Of a stretch of 64,000 bases of DNA, positions 54,993 through 62,789 are shown piece by piece. The DNA comes from Sphingobacterium alkalisoli (GTDB lineage Bacteria > Bacteroidota > Bacteroidia > Sphingobacteriales > Sphingobacteriaceae): contig NZ_SUKA01000012.1 of NCBI RefSeq assembly GCF_005049105.1, positions 1-64,000 on the forward strand, read 5' to 3'. The first letter of the stretch is position 1; the number at the start of each line of letters is the position of its first letter. A program made the translations under genes and the position numbers. Below the pieces are notes generated by a model. It saw only the letters and a list, made by a program, of their open reading frames with translations. It made no database searches and was not told the DNA's origin.

Positions 54993-55589
54993 TCCGCTGC
55001 GTCGCGATGAGGCTACCGTTAAGCTACCAAATGCATGTAAATTATCAAAGGCATTCCGGTACAGAGTCGCTGGCTTGTTACTAACTTCTTGGTATCGGGT
55101 TGGTAGCTTTTTAGTAAGTCTTTGGTAAGTCTAGGGTATACTTTTGGTAAGTAACCCGTATACTAACAGTAGCTTTTTGGTATATCGACCATAGGTAAAC
55201 CGTATTTTTTTTTTGAGCTTTGTTCTAACCAAGTTCTGCCTTGCGTCCTCCTTTCTACCACCTTTGTTCTGCATTTCCGGCTTGGCGCTCTGATCATTGT
55301 CTGATCGCGCTCCGATCGCCATCGGAGCACGAAGCCGGCGCGAAGCCGTACTGAAGCCGTGGCGATCGGAGGCAGGGCGAACTTGGTAGGTATCAGGTAG
55401 GGTGTTGTCCCGAGACTGCTCCTCACTTAGTGGGCTGATTCTTGCGGATAATGTTGCATTGCTATTTGTCAATCCTTTAACTCGGGGGCAAAGAATAAGC
55501 AACGAAACACCAACCAAAAGGCAAATAAACGGCAAGCGAAGTCCCTATAAGGTGCAACCAATGTCAAAGGTATCTCGGTCCTTCGGATT
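54993..55589. other. Repeat-rich leader-like region upstream of the receptor fragment
   Basis: This 600-base stretch holds short imperfect repeats. TTGGTA/AAGTA-type units recur at about 55090-55190. A 12-bp inverted repeat (ctccgatcgcca 55310-55321, tggcgatcggag 55360-55371) encloses three gaagccg units spaced 11 bases apart (55331, 55342, 55353). The frame of 134 codons on the minus strand has no recognisable domain and is probably not a gene. It is most likely the 5' region of the receptor remnant. Confidence 0.5.
55310..55371. repeat. GC-rich 12-bp inverted repeat around three 11-bp tandem units
   Basis: The 12-base arms are perfect and enclose tandem units sharing gaagccg at an 11-base period. 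The segment is notably GC-rich against its AT-rich surroundings, suggesting a structured RNA element or a protein-binding site. Confidence 0.6.
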
Positions 55590-55862
55590 TTGATCGCATG
55601 TTTAATGGCTCTCTATTTGACACGATCGAAGACTTCCACAATCATTAAAGAGGGGGATAAAGAGGGGAATAGCTTTTCTATCAATCAACAAGCAATATTA
55701 AAAGCTATAACGGTAAATCCAAGAATCACTCTGCCAGAATTATCTGCAATTGTAGGCATTAACGAATCAAACATACAAAAGAATGTTAAGAAACTACGCG
55801 ATGTTGGAAAAATAAGTCGTGTTGGACCAGCAAGAGGAGGCTATTGGAAAATTATTGATTGA
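55590..55862 (+). pseudogene. Winged-helix tail of an AlbA_2/RecG-like regulator
   Basis: The 90-codon frame contains KEGDKEGNS, a typical repeat linker, then NQQAILKAITVNPRITLPEL and RVGPARGGYWKI, the characteristic C-terminal winged helix of AlbA_2/helicase-like transcription regulators. The first ~20 residues and the whole catalytic part are missing. It is a truncated remnant; expression as a small HTH protein is possible but unproven. Confidence 0.6.
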
Positions 55863-56257
55863 CACCATGATAACTTTATTCCAAATAAAGAACTTCTTGA
55901 CATTTGGCTCCATTGAGGCAATGCAACTAGATTTCCTACTGACTTTCTCCTGACCAATAGGCCACCATCTTCGGCCATTATATTAGGATTCTCTTAGTAT
56001 TATCTTAGTCGTATCTTAGGGCTGACCAAGAAAAGGTAAGCCAATCCTAAGTCAAAAGTGAGGCAGGGGGAATGCACCGGGCGAACAACCTTCGAACAAC
56101 TTCCGAAGAAAGGGCGAAGATAGTCCGAAGAAAACTAGGTCTGTATAGTCACCTATAATTAGCTATCACCCTGTTACAATGAGCGAAGTCTGCGTCAACG
56201 TTAAAAAAATAAATACCTGTTTTTTATATTCAATCATTGTTGTAGCACAAATTAGTA
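55863..56257. other. Non-coding repeat-rich interval
   Basis: No gene is convincing. The right copy of the 33/34-base direct repeat is at 55932-55965. CTTAG-type units recur at 55990-56020 and cgaac/cgaag-type units at 56088-56140, similar in style to the leader of the receptor remnant. This may be the 5' region of another lost TonB receptor on the minus strand. Confidence 0.45.
55932..55965. repeat. Direct repeat, right copy
   Basis: This copy matches the one at 53767-53799, with an identical 22-base 3' part (55944-55965). With the left copy it encloses the toxin-antitoxin genes and remnants. Confidence 0.7.
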
Positions 56258-56265
56258 TACATTTG
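56237..56265 (+). promoter_or_regulatory. Bacteroidota promoter of the GYF-domain ORF
   Basis: TTG at 56237-56239 and TACATTTG at 56258-56265 (18-base spacing) fit the -33/-7 consensus and lie just before the ORF start at 56285, leaving a 20-base leader. Confidence 0.6.
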
Positions 56266-56284
56266 CGCCACTTAACTTAATGAA

Positions 56285-56548
56285 ATGAAAATTTATTTCG
56301 CGCAAGACTGTAAGCAATTCGGCCCCATAGAGATTAATGAATTAAATCCATCTATTTTAACACCAGATACACAGGTGTGGTATCAAGGATTATCTTCATG
56401 GCGAGAGGCGAGTTCGGTTGAAATTTTGAATGAATACTTTGAAATACAAAAATCCTTGCAACCTATTGAACCCGTGCACCATAAAACTAAATTCAGCTTT
56501 AGTAAGTTTTTAAGATTTCAACTTCAACAAAAAAAACCGTCTTGGTGA
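56285..56548 (+). CDS. Small GYF_2-domain protein, probably truncated
   Basis: The protein has 87 residues. The first ~55 match the GYF_2 pattern (IYFAQDCKQFGPIEINELNP, TQVWYQGLSSWREASSVEI). Full family members usually continue with transmembrane helices, which are missing. The stop falls inside the loop of the terminator hairpin of the convergent Wzc-2 gene, so the 3' part was probably lost when the loci were joined. It has its own promoter. Confidence 0.7.
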   Translation: MKIYFAQDCKQFGPIEINELNPSILTPDTQVWYQGLSSWREASSVEILNEYFEIQKSLQPIEPVHHKTKFSFSKFLRFQLQQKKPSW

Positions 56549-56559
56549 GAGACGGTTTT
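56533..56559 (-). terminator. Terminator of the second polysaccharide locus
   Basis: The arms aaaaccgtct and agacggtttt form a 10-bp stem with a 7-base loop and flanking A/T runs. It ends 21 bases before the Wzc-2 stop and overlaps the end of the GYF ORF. The sequence resembles the terminator after Wzc-1. Confidence 0.8.
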
Positions 56560-56579
56560 AGGATATAAAACAATTTTAG

Positions 56580-58955
56580 TTACTTTTTCTTTTTACCAAG
56601 CAGCTTCTTCCGTAAGCGTTCGCGTAAGGAGACGGGCCCATTGTCACCGTAGCCATACCCGTAACCGTAACCATAACCGTAGCCACGTGCAAAGTCGACG
56701 TCGTTAATTACTACGGCCATATTCTTCAGCTTGCCATCCTCGTACAATTCTTTTGGCACATTTAGCAAACGTTTATCTAAGTAGTTGGCACGTGCCACAT
56801 AGATAGTCATATCGGCATTATCGGCGATCAATAGTGTATCCGTTACCAAGCTGACTGGAGCGGTATCCACGATCACGTAATCGTAGTGCTCTCTACCGTA
56901 CTTGATTACATCATCAAAATGCCCGTTCATTAAGAGCTCTGCGGGATTAGGTGCTATATAACCCGAATAGATAATATCAAATTGATAAGGCGCCGGCTTT
57001 TCGATAATGATCTTATCCACATCCATATCCGGGTTAATCAGGTATTGGGTGATGCCTATATTGGTATGTTGCAAGTGCGATAGGCCAAGGTAATCCAATA
57101 CTTTTGGAGAGCGGATATCCGCGCCAATTAAGAGCACTTTCTTACCTGACATCGATAGTATGCGAGAAAGATTTGTCGACACAAATGATTTACCCTCTCC
57201 TGAGGTGGTTGAAGTTACGAATATAACAGCCGAGTCCTTCTTGGTGCCCAGCATAAAAGCTAGGTTAGTTCGAAGTATTCGGAAAGCTTCCGCTAGCGAA
57301 GAACGGTCATTGTCTTGTATAATCGGATCTTCGGAAGTAGGTACCTCACCCAAAATTGGAGCTGCAAATTTCTCTTCAATATCCTTACGTGAATGGATCT
57401 TATTATCCAACAGGAATTTAACATATAAGATCGCAAAAGGAATTAAAAACCCTATAATCAATGCCCCCAATAAAATAATCGATTTCCTCGGCGATACTGG
57501 GATATTGGCCCCATAAGCGGAATCTATTACCTTCATAATCGCCGGTGTAGCCGAGGCTTGGATTTCAGTTTCTTCACGCTTTTGCAACAGAAATAAATAG
57601 AGCGATTCGACAATTTGCTGTTGACGCGAAATATCCTTAAAGCCACGCTCTTGGTTCGGCAACTGATTTAGCTTACCCTGAAACTTTTTCCGTTGGCTTT
57701 CTAATACAGATACATTAGATTGTAACACCTGTCGATAATTGTCCAAAGAGTTTTGCAGAGAGCGATTTAGTTCTTGTAAATTATCATTTAAATTTTGTAC
57801 CACTGGATTATCTGGTGTGGCAGATTTTAAAAGATCATCTCGTTCCAACATTAGTTGGTTATAACTTTGAATATTCGCTTGTATGGAAGGATCTGTTAAT
57901 CCCAAATTAGATGGCAAAAGGGTTTTTATACCGTTGTCGATAGTTCCCTTCATCATGTCCGCTAACTGAAGCTGCGTTTGGTACTCGATCTGCTTTCGCT
58001 CGTTTTCGGACGCACTTTGCATATAAAGCTCAGCCTCAGAACTCATATCTACCAAGTTATGACTATCTTTGTAGTCGGCGACTTTAGAATCCGCAGAAGC
58101 CAAATCGCTAGAGATCAACTCCAATCGAGAGTTGATAAAATCTGATGTTGTGCGCGTTATCCGAGTCTTATCCTCTGTTACATCTTTATTGTACTGCTCA
58201 ATGAGCGAATTTAGAATTAAGGTTGCTTTGGCCTTGTTAGTATGACTAATCGAAAAATTCACCACCAAAGATTGATTTTCCTTATTGGGGGAGATTTGTA
58301 TTGCGGAGAGCAGTTCGTCGATTGTCTTTTCAACGGTCTTAAAGTTAACTATTAATTCTTCATCCCAATTGTTTTCTCGATTTTCAATAAAAGTTATGGG
58401 TCCTATAGGAGATTGTATACGTTGCCCTAAAACAAAGTCACGAATACCGCCTTCCTCATCTTTAATTTTAAATTTGCCCTTTGAATCGGTTACGACAAAA
58501 GAATAGGAAACTGAATCCAGTCTAGGGTGGTGGGGCTCTAATATGACAAGTTTAATAGGAGACTTACTTTCAATTAACTCCGTGGATTTTATCCTACCCT
58601 TATTGAAATAAGTTATATTTAAGCGATTGCTTTCAACCACATTTCGCAGTATACGGCGGGACTTCATTACGTCAATTTGGTCTGTTACAAAAGCCGATGT
58701 AGCTCCGCCGCCGCCCGTTAAACTCGCTAGCTCTGACAACCCTGCTAAATCCCCGGAGGCTTTTTTTTCATCTTGCAATAAAATCTTGGCGGTCACATTA
58801 TAAATACGTTCAGCATAACGTAAATAAGCAAAAGCGAATGTTAAACAAATTAAAACGGATAGGACAAACCATTTCCAGTAATAAGCATATTGCTCGACTA
58901 CTTGCTTAAGGTTGAATTCTTGATCCTCAACCTTTAAGTTTTTATTTTCTTTCAT
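56580..58955 (-). CDS. Wzc-type chain-length regulator/tyrosine autokinase (locus 2)
   Basis: The protein has 791 residues with the same layout as Wzc-1: Wzz domain with two transmembrane helices and periplasmic coiled coils, then a BY-kinase domain. Here Walker A is canonical (STTSGEGKSFVSTNL), Walker A' is VLLIGADIRSPK and Walker B is YDYVIVDTAPVSLV. The Gly-Tyr tail has six tyrosines and then a basic end (RLRKKLLGKKKK). It is a paralogue, not a duplicate, of Wzc-1. Confidence 0.93.
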   Translation of the reverse strand: MKENKNLKVEDQEFNLKQVVEQYAYYWKWFVLSVLICLTFAFAYLRYAERIYNVTAKILLQDEKKASGDLAGLSELASLTGGGGATSAFVTDQIDVMKSRRILRNVVESNRLNITYFNKGRIKSTELIESKSPIKLVILEPHHPRLDSVSYSFVVTDSKGKFKIKDEEGGIRDFVLGQRIQSPIGPITFIENRENNWDEELIVNFKTVEKTIDELLSAIQISPNKENQSLVVNFSISHTNKAKATLILNSLIEQYNKDVTEDKTRITRTTSDFINSRLELISSDLASADSKVADYKDSHNLVDMSSEAELYMQSASENERKQIEYQTQLQLADMMKGTIDNGIKTLLPSNLGLTDPSIQANIQSYNQLMLERDDLLKSATPDNPVVQNLNDNLQELNRSLQNSLDNYRQVLQSNVSVLESQRKKFQGKLNQLPNQERGFKDISRQQQIVESLYLFLLQKREETEIQASATPAIMKVIDSAYGANIPVSPRKSIILLGALIIGFLIPFAILYVKFLLDNKIHSRKDIEEKFAAPILGEVPTSEDPIIQDNDRSSLAEAFRILRTNLAFMLGTKKDSAVIFVTSTTSGEGKSFVSTNLSRILSMSGKKVLLIGADIRSPKVLDYLGLSHLQHTNIGITQYLINPDMDVDKIIIEKPAPYQFDIIYSGYIAPNPAELLMNGHFDDVIKYGREHYDYVIVDTAPVSLVTDTLLIADNADMTIYVARANYLDKRLLNVPKELYEDGKLKNMAVVINDVDFARGYGYGYGYGYGYGDNGPVSLRERLRKKLLGKKKK

Positions 58956-58973
58956 AATACTTACTCTCTTCGC

Positions 58974-59756
58974 CTAGTTACGCACTAACACTGCAATTAC
59001 GGAAATAATTACCCCAGCAATAGATACGAATACTGAAGTGTTCTGTGTATATCGTGAAGACTGGATACGTGCACCATTCGGCTCAACATAGATGACATCG
59101 TTCTGTGCTAAATAATAAGCAGGCGAATTTAGCGCATCACGTTTGGTCAGGTCTACCCGATACTCTTGTTTCACACCATTCTGCTCACGAACTACTAATA
59201 CATTACTTCTAACACCATTTATAGTTAAGTCTCCTGCCATACCTAAAGCTTCTAATAACGTTATGCGATCGTTATTGATCGGAAAGGTACCTGGGTTACG
59301 TACCTCGCCCAAAATTGTTATACGGAAATTTCTAATTTCTATACTTACTCCAGGATCAACCACATATTTCGACACCTCCTCGCGTAGGTAATCTATAGCT
59401 TCTGTCCGCGTTTTACCGCCTAATTTTACTTTACCAAGTTTAGGAAAGTCGATCTCGCCTTTCACATCCAGCGCATAGGTCGGAATAAATGGGTTTGCTG
59501 CCTGAACATTCCCTGCTCCTCCTTGATATGGAGAAACCTGATTAAATGGTAGCGTTGCCCTTACATCATCAGCAGTTACAGATATCGTCAATATATCCCC
59601 CGCCTGTAATTTGGGGGCATTCAGCTCATAGCTCGTATGCAGTGCAGTGGAATCCGGCTGAAAATAAACCAGATCCTTCCGGCTCGCACAGGAATTCATA
59701 AGTAGTATTCCAACTACGAAAAGTGCCAAGAAGGCGTTACGTAAATATTGAGGCAT
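58974..59756 (-). CDS. Wza-type polysaccharide export lipoprotein (locus 2)
   Basis: The protein has 260 residues from the ATG at 59756 (the upstream TTG is not needed). The lipoprotein signal is LFVVGILLMNSC. The export domain (QAGDILTISVTADDVRA) and SLBB region (LGEVRNPGTFPINNDRITLL, then EALGMAGD) precede a C-terminal helix (VFVSIAGVIISVIAVLV). It pairs with Wzc-2, encoded 18 bases downstream. Confidence 0.92.
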   Translation of the reverse strand: MPQYLRNAFLALFVVGILLMNSCASRKDLVYFQPDSTALHTSYELNAPKLQAGDILTISVTADDVRATLPFNQVSPYQGGAGNVQAANPFIPTYALDVKGEIDFPKLGKVKLGGKTRTEAIDYLREEVSKYVVDPGVSIEIRNFRITILGEVRNPGTFPINNDRITLLEALGMAGDLTINGVRSNVLVVREQNGVKQEYRVDLTKRDALNSPAYYLAQNDVIYVEPNGARIQSSRYTQNTSVFVSIAGVIISVIAVLVRN

Positions 59757-59824
59757 ATAGTACAAATTAAGTTATTCGGTGAGCAGTACAAAAATCTCTC
59801 CAAAAATTTCAGTTTAATCTATTG

Positions 59825-59856
59825 CAAAAATACCGTTTTCAAATTAGAAATAACAA
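59825..59856 (-). promoter_or_regulatory. Candidate promoter of the locus-2 Wza-Wzc genes
   Basis: On the minus strand, TTG (59856-59854) and TATTTTTG (59832-59825) are 21 bases apart, matching the Bacteroidota -33/-7 consensus, about 68 bases before the Wza ATG. Confidence 0.55.
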
Positions 59857-59887
59857 AGTTTTTCAAAACAAAATGAAAACAACCCTG

Positions 59888-59958
59888 GTGACTAGTGATT
59901 AGTAAACGGTGACTGGTGCTTTGCATTTCCTAACACCAAACTCCTAATCACTAGTCAC
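59888..59958. repeat. 15-bp perfect inverted repeat with actagt core
   Basis: The arms gtgactagtgattag (59888-59902) and ctaatcactagtcac (59944-59958) are perfect complements. The right arm overlaps the stop of the FdtA-like gene. Related actagt-containing sequences flank the next gene (see below). It may act as terminator of that gene or be a dispersed repeat element. Confidence 0.7.
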
Positions 59959-60378
59959 AACTCTATTTACAAAGAAATCTACCGGCCAAGTATAATCATC
60001 ATTTTTAGCATTGTCAATCCCATAATCTGCAAAGACCAACAACTCACTGTTCGCTTCCAATGCCCTAAATGCTGTACCATATCCAACTGGAACATGCAAA
60101 ACCTGCTGATCTGTTGCTTTTATTATTTCTTGCTCGACTGCCAAATCCGTAGATGGTGCTTCCCAATTATCAATCTGTACTAAGTCGACGGAGAATGATC
60201 CTGACAGTACATAAAACCAGCGTTGTTCGATTCGGTGTGCCCTCCACCCCCGTACTGTTTCTAGATCAGCATTCTTTATAATGTAAAACCGCTTTACCAA
60301 AGACATATCAAAATCATTGACAAAACGAATTGAACCGCGATGGTCTGTGGCTATGCCTCCTTGTATTTTTTCTATCAT
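59944..60378 (-). CDS. FdtA/WxcM-like sugar 3,4-ketoisomerase
   Basis: The protein has 144 residues, a single cupin domain. The signature phrases are TDHRGSIRFVNDFDMS, GWRAHRIEQRWFYVLSGSFS and HVPVGYGTAFRALE. The family isomerises dTDP-4-keto-6-deoxy-glucose to the 3-keto form on the way to Fuc3NAc or Qui3NAc. The matching RmlA/RmlB and aminotransferase genes are not in the window and may lie to the right. It overlaps a repeat element at its 3' end. Confidence 0.85.
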   Translation of the reverse strand: MIEKIQGGIATDHRGSIRFVNDFDMSLVKRFYIIKNADLETVRGWRAHRIEQRWFYVLSGSFSVDLVQIDNWEAPSTDLAVEQEIIKATDQQVLHVPVGYGTAFRALEANSELLVFADYGIDNAKNDDYTWPVDFFVNRVVTSD

Positions 60379-60388
60379 ATCTGTTATT

Positions 60389-60420
60389 TGTGACTGGGGA
60401 CTAGTGATTCGTGACTGGTA
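60389..60420. repeat. actagt-type repeat upstream of the four-helix-bundle gene's 3' end
   Basis: A gtgactggggactagtgatt-type sequence lies 18 bases from the stop of the four-helix-bundle gene. A near-complementary copy (attagtcactagtctcc) lies on its other side at 60837-60853. With the repeat at 59888-59958 these are variants of one family. Confidence 0.6.
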
Positions 60421-60437
60421 AGATTATCTACCGTCTA

Positions 60438-60797
60438 TTAATTTCTGCTTTTTAGATACGTAATGAGACCGTTAATCATTTTACCAATACTATTGATTTC
60501 GTTGATAATTTCCAACTGCTTTTTTTGTGCTATATAACCCAAGTTCATGCTGATAATCAGCTGGGTTTCTACTTCCATAGCACTTCCCAGTGCTATATAT
60601 AAAAACTGTGTAAATTCCTTTTTTGACTGTCGTGCAGCCCCTTCTGCTATATTGCTCGGTATCGAGACGGCTCCTCTTCGTATTTGATTAGTTAAGCCAT
60701 ACATTTCTTCCTTTGGAAAATCTTTGGTCAATTCGTAAATAATCGTAACCAAGTCAATACTCTTCTTCCAAACATCAAGGTCTTTGTGTGTTTTCAT
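60438..60797 (-). CDS. Four-helix bundle protein (S23/23S-rRNA intervening-sequence family)
   Basis: The protein has 119 residues. LDVWKKSIDLVTIIYELTKD, PKEEMYGLTNQIRRGAVSIP and NIAEGAARQSKKEFTQFLYI are characteristic of the bIVP/S23 four-helix-bundle family. These proteins often stand alone in Bacteroidota, including within polysaccharide loci, and the function is not settled. The gene is flanked by inverted actagt-type repeats, suggesting it is a movable passenger. Confidence 0.88.
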   Translation of the reverse strand: MKTHKDLDVWKKSIDLVTIIYELTKDFPKEEMYGLTNQIRRGAVSIPSNIAEGAARQSKKEFTQFLYIALGSAMEVETQLIISMNLGYIAQKKQLEIINEINSIGKMINGLITYLKSRN

Positions 60798-60836
60798 AAT
60801 GTTATAATTAGTGTCAAAATTCCTAATATAAGCATA

Positions 60837-60853
60837 TTAGTCACTAGTCTCCA
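60837..60853. repeat. actagt-type repeat on the far side of the four-helix-bundle gene
   Basis: attagtcactagtctcc is close to the reverse complement of the copy at 60389-60420. The pair brackets the 360-base gene in inverted orientation. Confidence 0.6.
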
Positions 60854-60864
60854 ATAACCAATTA

Positions 60865-61830
60865 CTAGTTACCGGCTACATATTTCCTCAACACATAACC
60901 CTTGGTCATCAAATATATGACACTAAGAATGACGAGTAACGAAACAGAAAAGATCAATTGAAAACTCAATGATTTCTCGGCTACATGGATAACCGCGACA
61001 CCAATTCCAAACTGTAATGCCCCGTACAAGAAAGACACCAATAGTTTGTGCACTCCAGCTTCATTGCCCAGATATTGGTACAGATGTGAGCGATGTGCCT
61101 GAAAGATATTCTCCCCTTTAGAAAGTCTCCTCACGATTGTCCAGACGGTATCTACACCATATACGGTCAGGAAGAGCATATAAATGAGATTTTGTGTCGT
61201 GAGAATCAATGCCGCCAATGCAAATATCAAGATAAAAGCGATAGCAACAGAACCGACATCGCCTGCAAAACATTTAGCCTTGGTTCTAAAGTTAAAAAAA
61301 GCAAATACCAATACAGACAGCATGCTATAGATTAATAAATTCCGATCTATAAAGTCTATGTGATGGCTCACCAGCATCAACAATCCACCTACAGCCAGGC
61401 TATAGCAGGCAGTGATCCCATTGATGCCATCCATAAAGTTGTATGCATTGATAACCCCAATCACCACCACGAAAGTAATCGCCAAGTAATACCAAGGCAT
61501 ACCGAATACATCCAGTTCATACGCCATCAGTAATACCGATATTAGATGTACGAGCAGTCGGATCTTATTCGATAGGGTCATGATATCATCCGCAAAGCTG
61601 ACCACCGTCATCAGCGTCAAGCCTAGGAAGAAATAAGGATAGGGAAAACCCAGTAGAACAAAATAAGCTAACACACCCACATAAAATATAATTCCGCCAC
61701 CTCTTAAGGTAATGGAAGTGTGCGAACTGCGCTCATTTGGTTTGTCAATAATATTAAATCGATCTGCAACTCGGAAATACAATAACTCCGTCACAAAAAG
61801 AACTACAAAAATCACTAAATATATCATCAC
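60865..61830 (-). CDS. Polyprenyl-phosphate sugar-1-phosphate transferase (WecA family, locus 2)
   Basis: The protein has 321 residues and about ten transmembrane helices. DDIMTLSNKIRLLVHLISVL, YNFMDGINGITACYS, FAGDVGSVAIAF and AHRSHLYQYLGN match the WecA/MraY family. It initiates the second polymer on undecaprenyl phosphate. It is shorter than the locus-1 enzyme and follows the reductase gene. Confidence 0.92.
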   Translation of the reverse strand: MMIYLVIFVVLFVTELLYFRVADRFNIIDKPNERSSHTSITLRGGGIIFYVGVLAYFVLLGFPYPYFFLGLTLMTVVSFADDIMTLSNKIRLLVHLISVLLMAYELDVFGMPWYYLAITFVVVIGVINAYNFMDGINGITACYSLAVGGLLMLVSHHIDFIDRNLLIYSMLSVLVFAFFNFRTKAKCFAGDVGSVAIAFILIFALAALILTTQNLIYMLFLTVYGVDTVWTIVRRLSKGENIFQAHRSHLYQYLGNEAGVHKLLVSFLYGALQFGIGVAVIHVAEKSLSFQLIFSVSLLVILSVIYLMTKGYVLRKYVAGN

Positions 61831-61883
61831 TTAATATTTATCTATCCCCTAACTTCTATATCCTAATCTCTAACCCCTGCAAT

Positions 61884-62789
61884 CTAACTCCTAAAAGATC
61901 GAATCGTCTTTTCCAATCCTTCCTTCGCTGTCAAAGGCAGTTTTTCAATTCCTAAGGCAGATTTTATTTTAGAGTTTGACACAACGTAAGACTCCGTAAG
62001 TTTATTTAATCGTTCCGAGTTGATTGGCAATGGCAAGATATCCCCAATCTTAACACCTGTTTTGATAAGACCTGCTGGGATATTCCAAAGCTTCGCCTTC
62101 TTACCCAATGTATTCGAGATCAACGACACCAGCTCATTCGTGGATAAAACCTCATCATCTGCAAAATTATAAACACCAGAGAGAAGATCTCTTTTGAAAA
62201 TCATAGAGTTGATTAGGAAACTTAAGTTATCGATACTTAGAAATGATCGGTCATTATGAAAGTCGGCTAAAGGCCATGGAAATCCCTTTTCCACAACCTT
62301 ATAGAGCAGGTTTAGGTTTCCCTTATTTCCTGGCCCATGGATCATACACGGACGGAGAATAAATAATCGCTTGCCGTCTGGCAGCTTCTGGCTAAGTAGA
62401 TACTCTTCCGCCTTCAGCTTTGATTTACCGTAGGGGGTGCATGGTTTACCAGCATAATCCTCTGTCAGCACCCCTTCAACCTTATCCGCTACCGCTTTGA
62501 CGGACGAGAAATAAAAGAAATCCCTTATATCAGATTTCAAAAATTCTTCAAATAAATCAGTCGTTAAATCCGTGTTCACTTTGAAGTATTCCTCATCAGC
62601 AGACGTATTCGCCGTATCGTGCGCTTTTCCAGCTAAATGAACTATCCCATCAAACTGACCGTCGAGGTGATTATACCAATTTTGATTACGTAAAGAGAGC
62701 TTTCTAATCTCGTAACGTAGTTCTTTTAGATATATTTCTAGGTTTTGACCGACAAAACCCGAAGAGCCTGTAATTATTATAGCTGCCAT
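61884..62789 (-). CDS. NAD-dependent epimerase/reductase (WbpV-like, locus 2)
   Basis: The protein has 301 residues. GSSGFVGQNLE is the nucleotide-binding loop; FYFSSVKAVADKV and TPYGKSKLKAE hold the Ser and Tyr-Lys of the SDR active site. Adjacent to a WecA-like transferase it fits the WbpV role of reducing a 4-keto-6-deoxy sugar. The dehydratase it needs may be the WbpM-type enzyme in locus 1 or outside the window. Confidence 0.87.
   Translation of the reverse strand: MAAIIITGSSGFVGQNLEIYLKELRYEIRKLSLRNQNWYNHLDGQFDGIVHLAGKAHDTANTSADEEYFKVNTDLTTDLFEEFLKSDIRDFFYFSSVKAVADKVEGVLTEDYAGKPCTPYGKSKLKAEEYLLSQKLPDGKRLFILRPCMIHGPGNKGNLNLLYKVVEKGFPWPLADFHNDRSFLSIDNLSFLINSMIFKRDLLSGVYNFADDEVLSTNELVSLISNTLGKKAKLWNIPAGLIKTGVKIGDILPLPINSERLNKLTESYVVSNSKIKSALGIEKLPLTAKEGLEKTIRSFRS

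Noticed and set aside
55131-55535. Minus-strand frame of 134 codons
   Set aside because: It spans the repeat-rich leader and GC-rich hairpin; the translation is low-quality (basic tail of repeated TKK/LL units), so it is probably not a gene.
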